Of a DNA stretch of 64,000 bases, positions 32,799-43,363 are shown one piece after another. The notes beneath the pieces are model-generated. The model was given only the letters and a program-made list of their open reading frames with translations. It was not told the origin of the DNA and made no database searches. Position 1 is the stretch's first letter. Every line of letters starts with the position of its first letter. The stretch covers positions 1,302,001 through 1,366,000 of the forward strand of contig JAJQJQ010000025.1 of assembly GCA_028622995.1 (NCBI GenBank), read 5' to 3'. The position numbers and the translations under genes were made by a program. This DNA comes from Panagrolaimus kolymaensis (Eukaryota; Nematoda; Chromadorea; Rhabditida; Panagrolaimidae).

Positions 32799-33990
32799 TT
32801 ATTTATTTTTTTTACCTTTCCACTTTTCAAGAAACCTATATTCTTCACTTTCTGTATGTAAACAAATAACAGATGAGTTATCAAAAAATCCAATTATTGG
32901 AACTTTAAAAGTTTTTCGTATAAGAGTTTCAGGCAATCGAATTATTTTATCATCGATTAATGGCTTCATTTCAAAATCTATGCATTGATTAATGTTAATT
33001 TTTACTTCTAGCTTCATTTTATGACAATTTTCATTCAGTGATACGCTTTTTTGAAGCATGAATGGTTTGTTATTCACCATGTTAGCAAAAATCTAAAAAA
33101 AATATGTTGCTTTTGGTTTAAGAAATTTGAAAATTTTTTAATGGAGTTAAACCTACAAAAAATTTTTCTTCATTTCGGGAAAGAACCTTGGCTTCTGTGA
33201 AGGGTAATTTTGTATATTGATCTATACTTAAAACTAGATGTTTTAAACCGTTATCTGCTTTTCTATTTGCAATAAAATAAGCACACGCTGTATAAGGTAT
33301 AATATGAAATTTGTTAAGATTATTATCAAATAAGCAATTTGCCATTTCAATAACAGACTTATATAAGTAATCTTTTTGGGCATTTTTACGCAGAATAATT
33401 AGCTGTTGTGACTCAGAAAAAGTATTTTTTAAAACATCCATCATGGTGGCTGAAAAAAAGAGAGGTTCGACAATAATTGCCTTAGGCTTTGATCTTTTTA
33501 TTATTTTGTTTAGAATTTCCATTGGTTCATAATTTAATTTAAATAATACACTTGTTTGTTGAATCATTTTATATCCAAAAGGTTCACGAAAAATTTCAAT
33601 TAAAATAATTTCATCGAATGCAACAATAAGAGTTATTAATGTGTCATTTGGAGCGGTTGTTATATTTGCTGCCATTAACAGCGCGGTTACTGCTAACGAT
33701 GTTTCGTCGATAATAAAGTGTGGAATCATGGCCAAGCTTAATTGATTTGAAAGGTTTTGAAAAAATAAAATATTATAAGGAAATGAGTTTTCAATATAAT
33801 TGCATACTGTAATAGTTAAAGCCTTTAACGAATAAACATCCGTGGGGAGTTGATTTTTAAATTCAACGGGTTGATAACGTTTTCTATCAACAATTAATTC
33901 TGTATCCGGATCAATAACATATAAACCAAATTCTTTAAGACATTGTAGGTATCCAATGTATTTTTTATTATGAGAAGCAGACGAGGCCAT
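32799..33990 (-). CDS. Divergent Hsp70-like protein
   Basis: Exons 33990-33157 and 33092-32799, joined in phase 0, 375 aa against about 640 for Hsp70. After a short N-terminus (MASSASHNKKYIGYLQCL) it follows the Hsp70 order: PTDVYSLKALTITV (before subdomain IB), IPHFIIDETSLAVTALLMA in place of NEPTAAA, LIVAFDEIILIEI for the phosphate-2 strand, and KAIIVEPLFFSATMMDVLK for the adenosine segment. A beta-rich region then follows, in which MLQKSVSLNEN...MKLEVKI suits the substrate-binding domain. The first lobe and most glycines are lost. Hsp70-like expansions occur in some clade IV nematodes. Chaperone function is doubtful. Confidence 0.55.
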
Positions 33991-34203
33991 TATAATATAG
34001 CTGAATTTATTTGTTCAACATAAAAATGAAACAAGGATTAAGTTAATGGTTATAGCAAAGAAAAAAAACTCCCTAAATCAATAAATTTATTTTTTAAACT
34101 GATAAGAAAATTCTCGTGATTTATTTACAAGCAGAAAAAAACGTTGATAAAAAAATAGACATTCAAAGTAAACAAAAAAAAAATATGAGCGTTAGAAATT
34201 ATT

Positions 34204-34518
34204 TTAGGAGTGGCAATTTTTTCTTATTTCTCTGAAACATAAAGTGTTTTTATTTTTAATTTTTAAATCACAAAAGTTACCACATAAGCATTTCTGCAAA
34301 AGGCATTTCATGGTTCGAGCTTTTTGATCAGCACAAACGCTAATGCATTGATCATCACTGGAACATGTTCCAAGAAGTCCTAAAAGCTAAGAAAATTGAG
34401 AAAAAAGTCTAAAGATTAAAGAATTACCGAATAAATATCCTCTAGAATTAACATGTTGGAAAATTGTGAAAATAAAAATCAATAGAAAGATGGTTGCAAG
34501 ATTTGAAAATTTAGCCAT
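34204..34518 (-). CDS. Secreted CSalpha-beta (defensin-like) peptide 1
   Basis: Exons 34518-34428 and 34379-34204, 88 aa. A signal peptide (MAKFSNLATIFLLIFIFTIF) is followed by a mature part with C-x5-C-x3-C-x9-C-x4-C-x-C spacing. This is the cysteine-stabilised alpha-beta pattern (CxxxC and CxC) found in invertebrate defensins, nematode antimicrobial peptides and arthropod channel toxins. Three more Cys follow (GNFC, TLCF, KNCH), making a longer tail than its paralogue. The intron sits at the same place and phase as in the gene at 37012. An antimicrobial role is likeliest. Channel activity cannot be inferred. Confidence 0.7.
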
Positions 34519-34773
34519 TACTTAATGAACGAATCCAACAATAGCAAATTAAAAAAAAGTTTAGATACTTTTTTCTTTCCAATTTTAAAAACTTGAATAA
34601 GAAATGTATGAAAAGCGAAAACAAAAGAAAAAAAGAAAACAAAAATAGGTTAAACGTTCCGGAATAAAATCATGTTTCTTGAAAGAAAGAATCTATAGAA
34701 AAGTAGGATGTGATTTCTTATATTTCTTTGAATTAAAAATTAAGTAAACGTGAAAAAAAATTTCTTTACATAT

Positions 34774-34985
34774 TGTTGTGCACAGGTTCAGGAGACACAA
34801 CAATATTAAATAGTAGTTTATTGACAAACTAATAAAAGCACAAACAACAAAGCTTACAAGACAACTGTGAATGAATGCAAGACAAAACTACAAAGATCCA
34901 AAAGCGAGAGACGATTGAGCGAGTCACTGACATTCACATACATTCGTATCAGGAGCCAGACACATTCGAATATGTGGGCACAACA
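34774..34985 (-). repeat. LTR (3' LTR in element orientation)
   Basis: 212 bp; matches 36633-36844 with no difference I could find by eye. Preceded by CATAT. Confidence 0.9.
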
Positions 34986-36321
34986 TCCCTTCCCACTTAT
35001 ATAAGACTTCCAGGATTAACAAGTTGGCTTTGACGGCGGTTGACTTGACCAAGAGTTTCTGGACCAGTTCGAGAAATTTGCGTTGTTCGGCAGCAGAGAG
35101 TTTCACGATCATTGGATCCATCCATTCTACAGCATCTTCGAAGATTTCCATAGCTTCATTAGTCGTCGTTTGGTAATCATCGATTGACATGTCTTCGGGC
35201 ATGGTACAGGGCATGGTACATGCAGCTTGGCTTGATGACGAGGAATCATTGGCGGTTGCTTCATCATCGATATGAACGACGTTTGACCATTTGACATTCT
35301 TCTTGGCCTTTTTCGAAGGTTGAGCACGAGCATTGTTTTTCTTTACGCAGCTAAAGACGTTGACATGAGCATTTGCTTGACCATAGTATCCAGCAGGCAA
35401 ACAGAGCATAGCGAGCAGCAGCAATATTACAATCAGCTTTCTTTCTTTGACAGCAGCACGAGCAGGAGAACTAATCACATCAAAAGCAATATGACGAGTG
35501 AATACAGTAGCAGCGGTACCTTTGAACCATGCAGCAGGAACAAAGAGGAACATACAGCATCCATTTTCCCCAAACAGAAAAGAACAAGCAGACGGCGGAT
35601 GGTTTGCGACGATAACCAACAACGGATGATTAGAGCAAGCGGGCGGCGGATGGTTTGCGACGATAACCAACAACGGATGATTGTACGACATCATCAAACA
35701 GGCAGCAGTGTTTCCATAGCAAGCAGGTGACGAGCAACATGGTTTTTCATCGGCGAGTGATGATGAGAGTTTACCAAAAACGTAGAAGACGTTTGCTGAA
35801 GAAGAACATAGAACAAGTTGTGAGCATGACCATGGAAAGCTGACGGTTGATGATAGACAGCATTTCATCAAGGCGACGACCATCATTCTTCCTTCTTCTT
35901 GAGTTGACGAGCTTGAATTTCCATCGGCGATTGATGAGGAAGCTTGACCAATAACCTTGACTTGAAGAAGTTGCAGACGACGAATAGGAGCATAGTGCAT
36001 ATGTTGAACTAAGGAAGTGCCGATTGACGAACAGAACGACATGGTGGACATCACCCTTCCCTCCTTTTGAATAACTTCAGGAGTGCTTTTTGAACAAAAA
36101 GGCATAAAAACAGCAAGCAGGATACTTCCATTAGCTTTTCCACAAGATAGAGCAGCAATACGAAGAGTGCTTTTTGAGCTGAAAGCATAAACTCTTTGCG
36201 ACTTTGAGAGCATGAGCATTTGACGAATGTGAGCCATAACAAGAGCAGCCAGCGAGGATTGAACAAAATCAAGAGCAAGAAGCAGAAGTTGAGGCAGTTT
36301 CGGAGTTGCAGGAAGCGACAT
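34924..36321 (-). CDS. Long ORF inside the non-autonomous LTR element
   Basis: A 465-codon frame covering most of the internal region and ending inside the 3' LTR. Its N-terminal two thirds are Ser/Ala/Leu/Cys-rich with odd composition. A duplicated piece gives two copies of NHPLLVIVANHPP. The C-terminal part is more protein-like: KKAKKNVKWSNVVHID, an acidic stretch, then a helical KLSAAEQRKFLELVQKLLVK region. No zinc knuckle, protease or RT. It may be a gag-like or acquired protein, or a chance frame in unusually GC-rich DNA. Confidence 0.3.
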   Translation of the reverse strand: MSLPATPKLPQLLLLALDFVQSSLAALVMAHIRQMLMLSKSQRVYAFSSKSTLRIAALSCGKANGSILLAVFMPFCSKSTPEVIQKEGRVMSTMSFCSSIGTSLVQHMHYAPIRRLQLLQVKVIGQASSSIADGNSSSSTQEEGRMMVVALMKCCLSSTVSFPWSCSQLVLCSSSANVFYVFGKLSSSLADEKPCCSSPACYGNTAACLMMSYNHPLLVIVANHPPPACSNHPLLVIVANHPPSACSFLFGENGCCMFLFVPAAWFKGTAATVFTRHIAFDVISSPARAAVKERKLIVILLLLAMLCLPAGYYGQANAHVNVFSCVKKNNARAQPSKKAKKNVKWSNVVHIDDEATANDSSSSSQAACTMPCTMPEDMSIDDYQTTTNEAMEIFEDAVEWMDPMIVKLSAAEQRKFLELVQKLLVKSTAVKANLLILEVLYKWEGMLCPHIRMCLAPDTNVCECQ

Positions 36322-36632
36322 CGTCGAGTGTTATAGCAGTTGATCAAGAAATTGAAGAACAAAACAATAACCAGCAAGCTGAAGACGATTAAGAGTTGCA
36401 CGAGCAGTACAAGCAGCGACGGTTGATTCACAGCAGGAGCAAGCAGCAGTAGTTGAAGCAGAAGCAGTTTGAGGCTTTGAGGACGAGGACAATTCGATCT
36501 CTCCACCAATTTGTTATGCAGGAATAAATTGAATGATAGCAGCAGCAGCGGCAGAGGAAGCAGCAGGTTTTGAATCAAAAACCTGGAAAAGTTGAGCAGC
36601 TTTGGGGACAATTCAATATATCTCCACCAATT

Positions 36633-36844
36633 TGTTGTGCACAGGTTCAGGAGACACAACAATATTAAATAGTAGTTTATTGACAAACTAATAAAAGCAC
36701 AAACAACAAAGCTTACAAGACAACTGTGAATGAATGCAAGACAAAACTACAAAGATCCAAAAGCGAGAGACGATTGAGCGAGTCACTGACATTCACATAC
36801 ATTCGTATCAGGAGCCAGACACATTCGAATATGTGGGCACAACA
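36633..36844 (-). repeat. LTR (5' LTR in element orientation)
   Basis: 212 bp; matches 34774-34985 with no difference I could find by eye. Followed by CATAT. Confidence 0.9.
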
Positions 36845-37011
36845 CATATGTAATTTTATCATCCAAAAAATCTTACTTTTTATATATATTTTCTAAGATT
36901 TATTCTATCGAATATATAAATTTTTGCAACGGAACTTTTATTTAACTTTCAAATTTCAACAAAATAAATAAATTTTTGGAATTGTCATTATTTTTGTTAA
37001 AAAAAAGTTTT

Positions 37012-37286
37012 TTAATTTCCCTCAAAACTTCTGATTCCGCATAAGCATTTATTTTCAATGCATCGAATAGGAAAAACTCCAGCAGTGCAAATGCTTTTGC
37101 ATTCTTCATGATTGGAACAAGTTCCTTGAAGTCCTGAAAAGCAAAAAAAAATTATGAAAAAAGTTATTTAAAATGTTAAGATTTTTTACCTCTAAATTGA
37201 AATTTTGCTTCAGCAACTTGGTTTGCAACCATAAAAACAAAAAGGAAAAGAAAAGCAATTTTGACGAAATTTGAAACAGAGGCCAT
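37012..37286 (-). CDS. Secreted CSalpha-beta (defensin-like) peptide 2
   Basis: Exons 37286-37190 and 37133-37012, 72 aa. Signal peptide MASVSNFVKIAFLFLFVFMV, then a short pro-region and a mature core with six cysteines in C-x5-C-x3-C-x9-C-x4-C-x-C order (from GTCSNHEEC to KCLCG). It shares intron position, exon 2 opening (GL-GTCS) and spacing with the peptide gene at 34204. The two form a tandem pair now separated by an LTR element. Likely secreted defence peptide. Confidence 0.75.
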
Positions 37287-38440
37287 AATTGTTTGATTCT
37301 GAAACACAACGAAATTAAAAAGAAGAATAAACAAAAACATGGAAAACGCTGAATCGCTGTTTCAAAGAAGAAAAAAAATGTCAAAAAAGTTTTTGAGATT
37401 TTATAAGGAAATAAAAAAATAGGTTACACGACAAAAAATATATTCGTGGAATAAAAATCAAGTTTCTTGGATGAAAAAAATGCATGCATATGTCAGGATA
37501 CTTCTCGGATTTATCTCTCTTTTCTTTTATCCTTTAATTGTGTTTTAAATCATGGAGAAATAAGAAATCTTTTTTTCTTAAGATAATTTCTATCCGAAAA
37601 TGATAATCAAGTTTGTCATGTGTGTCAACAACAATTATTAATGCATTTTTTCGGGTTCAAACTAAATACATTTCATGTTTGTGCTACTTACATACCCTTC
37701 TTAAAAAAAGGATAAAACTAAAATTTTTTTTGGTTAGTTTAACAATAAAAACTCTAAAATAAAATAATGAAAGAGAAAGATAAAATTCTGAAAGGTTGTA
37801 AATCTTCAAAGCGTAATCAGAATCTTTATGGAATGTTTTGACTTTGTTGGGTTTCTTGATCACAATAAAAATATCAATGGTTCAATATAATAAGAAAATA
37901 AAGATTTTTTGTTATTATTTTTTTTCATTTTCTAATCTCTGAAAGAATTATTGATAACTTTTTTTGCATGCAAAAGTTTGCTTTTTTTGAAATTAAAATT
38001 GCATTTAAAAATAAATTTTATTTTGTGTTTTAATAAAAAAATTCAAAAATAAATACATTAAACATTTACCGCAACCATAATTCACAAATTTCAAAGCAAC
38101 TAAAGTAAAGAAAAAGCGAATTAGCACTTTAACACCTGCATCAAAATTATATTTAAGAAGTAAAAAAAATTAAATTAGCACTTTTAAATTTTTTAAATTG
38201 TAATAAGCATTTAACTTCCCTATTTTCGTTGAAAACTAAAGTCATTTATTTCTTCGAGAAAAAGGACTTAGAGAAAAAATGTGATAATAATTATTTCTTT
38301 AAAAATTTGATTTAAAAATAAATAATTGTCGCTTTTATAGTTTCAATAATTCAATAAAACATGTATTTAAATAAAAAATGTTAAAGTTTTGATGTTTTAG
38401 AAAAAAAGTATGTTTTGTTAGTAAACACTTTTTTTTCATC
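37287..38440. other. Intergenic
   Basis: A/T-rich, nothing recognised. It divides the peptide gene from the divergently transcribed receptor. Confidence 0.5.
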
Positions 38441-40309
38441 ATGGCTTTGACAAACCATGAAAGTTTATTTTATAAAAGTTATCAATATTTAAGTTTTATC
38501 GCAATAATTTTGGCTATATTTACTATTATTATTGCTGCAGGGAGAAGATTTCGGCATATCGAACATCGAACAACTTTGTAAGTTCCTGATTTTTAAATAC
38601 CACGTTGCGTTGACGGAATCTAGAGAGGATAAATACCATATCTCCTGAATAATTCTTTATTCAATATACATATTCTTTGAGAATGGGTTTTTGCTTTATT
38701 AACTTCACTTATTTTCTTAAAATCATGTTTGGGCAAGATACAATATAATAAGAAAGATCAGTCTTTGAATTATTGCTGCTCTTTACATTTTTTTGGAAGT
38801 TGCTTTTTTATTATTTCTATATGCCAGTTTTGGCGTTTAAATTACTCATTCTAATTTTTTGGGTTGCACACAGGGATCGGCGGGATGTAGATAAAAATAT
38901 TCGAACATGAGTGAGATTTAGAAATCCAGAGTATCACCAACTTTTTGAGAACCCAATGTCTCTGTTTTCATTCTCTCTTTTAGTAAAAAATTGTTTTAAA
39001 CCAAAAACAAGATTTTAGCGATAAAAAAAATCCATATTTTACTTGTTTTTTAGAGAAATAAAAATGCATCACTGATCAAATAAAACAGTTATGCCTTTTA
39101 GACCCTTTGATCTTCTTTAACCTTTTCACGATATTTTTTTAAGTACAGTAAAAAAACTTGGGTGCAAGTTATTTTTAACTTTTTTATTTTTCAGTATCTT
39201 ACTTTCCACGTATTTGATAGTAAATTTATCCAAAAGTTTAGCTGCAGCTGCTTTAAATGTGGCTTTAATTAATTTTAACGTGCCTATATGGAATTTTAAA
39301 ATAGTTCATACGAATCTCGTGATAATGGGTTTATCAATTTATTTAAAATTTATTATACTTTTAATTGTTTTTGATTTGGGTTTAAAAGCAAAATTCCATG
39401 AAGCTTATGGAAATAATTGGATATCTGTAATTATTTGTTTGATAAAATTACTTTTAATGGCGGGGCTGTCCACTTTTATGGCGGCAGCTTCTCTAATTTT
39501 TGCAGGTGAATATAAAATTTTAGTTTTTTTTTATGTCTAAAGAAAATATTTTTAGGAAGCTCCTTTAATTTTCTTTTATATTTTAAAGTTGTGATATCTG
39601 CTGTTCAACTTATAAATATTCTTGTAAGTTTGAAAAATCCATAATTTTCTTTTCTTGTCAGGACTCACTATTTCAATTTTAACTGCTAAATTTTAAAGTT
39701 TGTATTTAATCAACAAAAAAAAATATTTCAGACTTGTTTTTTCTTATACTATTTTGTTAAAAATTTGCGAAAAAATTCTATTTCATCTTCATCACTTTCA
39801 TACAAACACGAAGTAAGTATTTTTTGGCCAAAAAAATCCTATGCTATTCGAGAAAATAAAAAAAAAATTTCTCTAGCATTTAAAAGTTTTAATAATTTTA
39901 GTGTGGCAAAAATCTTGTTTTATTAAATATTTATTTTCCCATGGTAACTATCGATGCAATTTATGGAACGGTCGCCATTATAATTTCATTAACATCCACT
40001 TATGTTTTTAATCTTTCATTTATTGTTGGATTTCCAACTTATTTTTCAGTAAGTTTTTTTGTTCCAAAATCAAGAAAAAAATCTGCACTTTTTTAGTTTT
40101 TTGAAATTTCATCCATATTTATATATCTTCATCTTCTTCGAGTTTTACATCAAACTGGAAGAATTACAGCTTTTAAAAGATTTTTTGTTTCAATCAGAAC
40201 TGCTCCAATGAATAACAAAATAACATTAATCAAAACTATGACCAGCAAAGTTCCAGCGACTCAAACACACGAAGATTATTTTAAAAGTTTGAAAAAAATG
40301 TGGAATTAA
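38441..40309 (+). CDS. Seven-TM receptor-like membrane protein
   Basis: Six exons, 38441-38577, 39195-39505, 39556-39623, 39732-39812, 39902-40048, 40097-40309, give 318 aa with no frame break. Seven hydrophobic segments are visible, with loops such as GRRFRHIEHRTT, KAKFHEAYGNNW and YYFVKNLRKN, and a basic C-terminal tail. It looks like a nematode serpentine chemoreceptor but lacks the Str/Srd C-terminal motif, so the class is open. Intron 1 (617 bp) is about ten times the local norm and holds no recognised insertion. Confidence 0.65.
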
Positions 40310-40590
40310 CTGTTTTATTTGTTTTTTTCGCTTTTTAAAGCTAAAAAATAAAAAAATCGCTGTTCTCTTGTGTGCCGAAATTCTTTTTTGCATCGAAACA
40401 TTTTTTTTTTGAGGATGATAGTCTTTATTTTTAACTTGTTAAAAAAATATGAAAAGAAAAACGATGGTGTAAAACAAAAAAAGATAAAATTCTGCCACCA
40501 TTATTGCTTTTTTGAAATTAATAAAGAGGTATGGATAAATATATCTGGCACATAGCAACAACAACAAGCAGGAAAGTTGTTGTTGAATAT
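40310..40590. other. Short spacer
   Basis: Convergent 3' ends of the receptor and the glycine-rich peptide. Nothing else seen. Confidence 0.4.
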
Positions 40591-40797
40591 TTACTTGCCA
40601 CCACATCCACATGGGGGTGGGGGACTAAAAAAGAAATTCATCATGAATTTTGTTCAAAAAAGTTTAATAGAAAAATAAACTTACGGAGCACATCCACATC
40701 CGCCGCCACCGCCGCCGCCAGCAGCGCCGAAACCGAAAGCAGAAACACTGCTAGCAAGAGCAACAACGACGAGTGTAGCGTAATAAACGATCTTCAT
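40591..40797 (-). CDS. Secreted Gly/Pro/Cys peptide 1 (CGC-proline-CGC)
   Basis: Exons 40797-40685 and 40624-40591, 48 aa. A signal peptide (MKIVYYATLVVVALASSVSA) precedes a tiny mature part: FGFG, a glycine run, CGC, A, five prolines, CGC, GGK. Two CxC pairs separated by a stiff polyproline link could chelate metal or crosslink. The intron splits the proline run at the same codon as in the paralogue at 42505. A TATATAA lies about 50 bp upstream of the ATG. Confidence 0.7.
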
Positions 40798-42504
40798 GAT
40801 GATTTAATTTTTTGAGTCGAATGAAAAACACTTAGATAAAATTTCATTTATATAGTATTTTTTCCATTTTTCTCTAAACTTGCTACATCCGCATTTTAAT
40901 TTCTCTAAAACCGGTGTTTTTTATGTTGGTTTTATTCTCGCTATCAAACAACTTCTTGAATCTTAACGAGCAGAGCAGCAAGCACATCCATTAATTTTTC
41001 ATTTTGCCTTAGGCTGCTGACTATATGCATTCATATCTTTAATATCTATGCGAGAGGAGAAAAAAAACACCCATAAAAAACAAGTATATTTTTGCTCTTG
41101 ACCTAAGGATTCGTTTTTCTATTATTTTTTTTTTCATTTGTCACGATGGTTACTGAACAAAGAAAGTGGATAATTTTTTTCAAATGTATAATCGCTTTGA
41201 GAGCGAGAAGGAGCAACAAATTGAAGCAAAAAAATTTTTTTTGGAAGGAGCTTTCAACAAATGGCGGCAAAAAATAGACCTCTCAACGCGATAATAAATT
41301 TGAAAAAAGTAATCATTGGAAACCATCGTGTTGTTCATTGAAACCTTCAAAAAAAAATATGCTGCATAAAAAAACTTGCTGCCGAGATATTTAACAAAAA
41401 GTCACATGAATTAGTGTAGATTAAAAATAAAAAAGTTGCTGAAAAAAAAATATCAATTGGACACAAAAAAATCAAGGATGTTTGTGTATGTATTACTTTT
41501 TTAATTTGTGTTCTTAATAATAAAACACAATATTAATGTTTTTCTTTTAATAATTTTAACAAATTTTGTTTTTTGGGTAGTCATTTTCGTCTTTTTGGTA
41601 ATAGCATTTTAAAGTTGGCTTTTTTTCATTGGCAGTTCATGGTGACTTTCTGTTTACCAAGGCAAACATTTTCCTTTTTTCAATTTTGATGTTTTGGTGT
41701 ATAAATATGCAATTTTTTTATTTTTAAAACTCTGTAATGAGAAAAAAATTGTTGGTTTAAATTTAAAAAGCATTTTCTTGATAGATTTTTTGAGAGAACA
41801 AAATTATGGAAAAAATACTTCTCCATTTAACTGAACGAGAATTGGATGTCATATTTTTGACAGAGAAAAAAATGGGAAGATTTGTGCATAATAAATTTTT
41901 TAATTAAACAAAGCAAATTGTGAATAAATATAAATATCTGAAAATGCTTTCTAGTAAACTAAAAAATCCATAGCAAAGCTCGATTCTTGACAACCACAAA
42001 AAAAAGTGAAATTTTATTATTTTCTTTGTTTGGTTTTTTTTATTATCACAAAGTACAACAAGAATGTAAAATAATAATAAATTTTTTTTGTTCTCATTTT
42101 TTCTTTTCTTTCTTTTCACTTTTTTTTGTTCCTAAAAAGCCCGGAAGGCATGGATGCATGATCTCCTTTTTTTACTTGCTCGAGATCTCGTGAACTAAAA
42201 AATGAGAACAAATGAAAAGTTTATGATATCCTTTTTCTTTGTTTCAACATTTATGGAAGACGCTGCTGCCTCCATTTTATTATCCATCGTTTTATGATCA
42301 TCTTTGATGCTTTCAATCCAAACTAATAAAGAAAAGAAAAGAATAAACGGGTTTATCATTCATTCTTATTTTTTCTCGGGATAAAACAAAAAAATGAAAA
42401 AATGCGGAATTTGGATGTGCAAAAAAGTTTGATATAAAATCGATTGAAATTTTCTCCGGAAAAAATCAGTTTATCTCAGTTATTTCAAAGAAATCGAAAT
42501 CATC
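40798..42504. other. Long intergenic region between divergent paralogues
   Basis: About 1.7 kb with no supported gene. TATA-like sequences sit near each end: TATATAA near 40845 for the minus gene and GATATAAAA near 42430 for the plus gene. Frames at 41904-42193 are A/T-run translations. Confidence 0.5.
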
Positions 42505-42694
42505 ATGAAGCTTCTTCATTACGCTGCTCTCATCATTGTTGCTTTCATTGGTAGCACCTCCGCTTTCGGTTTCGGCGGTGGCGGCGGTGGATGTGGTTGT
42601 GCTCCGTAAGTTTATTTTTGAATTGCCTTTGGAGCTAACATTGAATTTATTTTTTAGTCCCCCACCTCCTCCACCATGTGGATGTGGCAAGTAA
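42505..42694 (+). CDS. Secreted Gly/Pro/Cys peptide 2 (CGC-proline-CGC)
   Basis: Exons 42505-42605 and 42658-42694, 45 aa. Signal peptide MKLLHYAALIIVAFIGSTSA, then FGFG, glycine run, CGC, A, seven prolines, CGC, GK. It differs from the paralogue at 40591 in proline and glycine number only, besides the signal peptide, and shares intron position and donor (GTAAGTTTATTTTT). The two are in divergent orientation 1.7 kb apart. Function unknown. Confidence 0.7.
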
Positions 42695-43363
42695 GATGGT
42701 GTCCATCACTTTCCTATTATCATCAGCTGATATTCATTGATTTATTAATCATCCTTTCTGCCTATTTATCCTCTTTTTTTTAAAAACAAAATTGCTTTAT
42801 TTTATAGTATAATATTCAATAATTGGTGAAATAAAGTAATAACACCCCAAAAATTGTGTTTTTAAATTACAAAAATAAAGTTGGTTATCAATCAGCAAAC
42901 TTCAAAGGAAAAGTGAAAAAAAGGGGAAATTTAAGAATTAAAAATTTGGGCAAAAAAAGATACTGTAAAGTTTTACATGACTAAAATTTGACATCTTCAA
43001 ACATTGTTAAAGCAAAATTGACAAAAACAATAATGTTATGCTTCCATGGATTTCTTTAGATAAAAAAGAAAATAGCAATAAAAAGTAATCTTTTTTTTCC
43101 CATTCTTCTTGTCAAAATGCTTTTGAATTTTATGAATTTAAAAAAATGAAGAAGTGGAGCACATTTTATTTATAATATTTCCAAATTCTCTTTTAATGTA
43201 TGTCTCCATAGGATCATTGAAAATGGAAGTTAAAGGTAGAGACATTTTTTCTTATTATTGATAATTTTAAAAAAGGTCGTATTTCAACGTATTTAAAATC
43301 TGCACAATATACTCCTTAAAATTTGAACGAGGTCAAAGCGGGTTTTATAGTAATCAAAAAAAT
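42695..43363. other. Intergenic
   Basis: Nothing recognised. Confidence 0.4.

Larger units (their letters stand above)
34774..36844 (-). mobile_element. Young non-autonomous LTR retrotransposon
   Basis: Flanked by what look like identical 212-bp LTRs (34774-34985 and 36633-36844), starting TGTTGTGC and ending GCACAACA. A 5-bp target duplication CATAT lies at 34769-34773 and 36845-36849. On the minus strand a primer-binding-like TTGGTGGAGATATATTG follows the first LTR, and a polypurine GGGAAGGGA directly precedes the last, fixing orientation. No protease, RT or integrase is present: it must be mobilised by another element. Confidence 0.9.

Noticed and set aside
35320..36686. Plus-strand 136-codon and second minus-strand 211-codon frames
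   Set aside because: Alternative frames of the less AT-rich LTR element interior; Leu/Ser-rich without domains.
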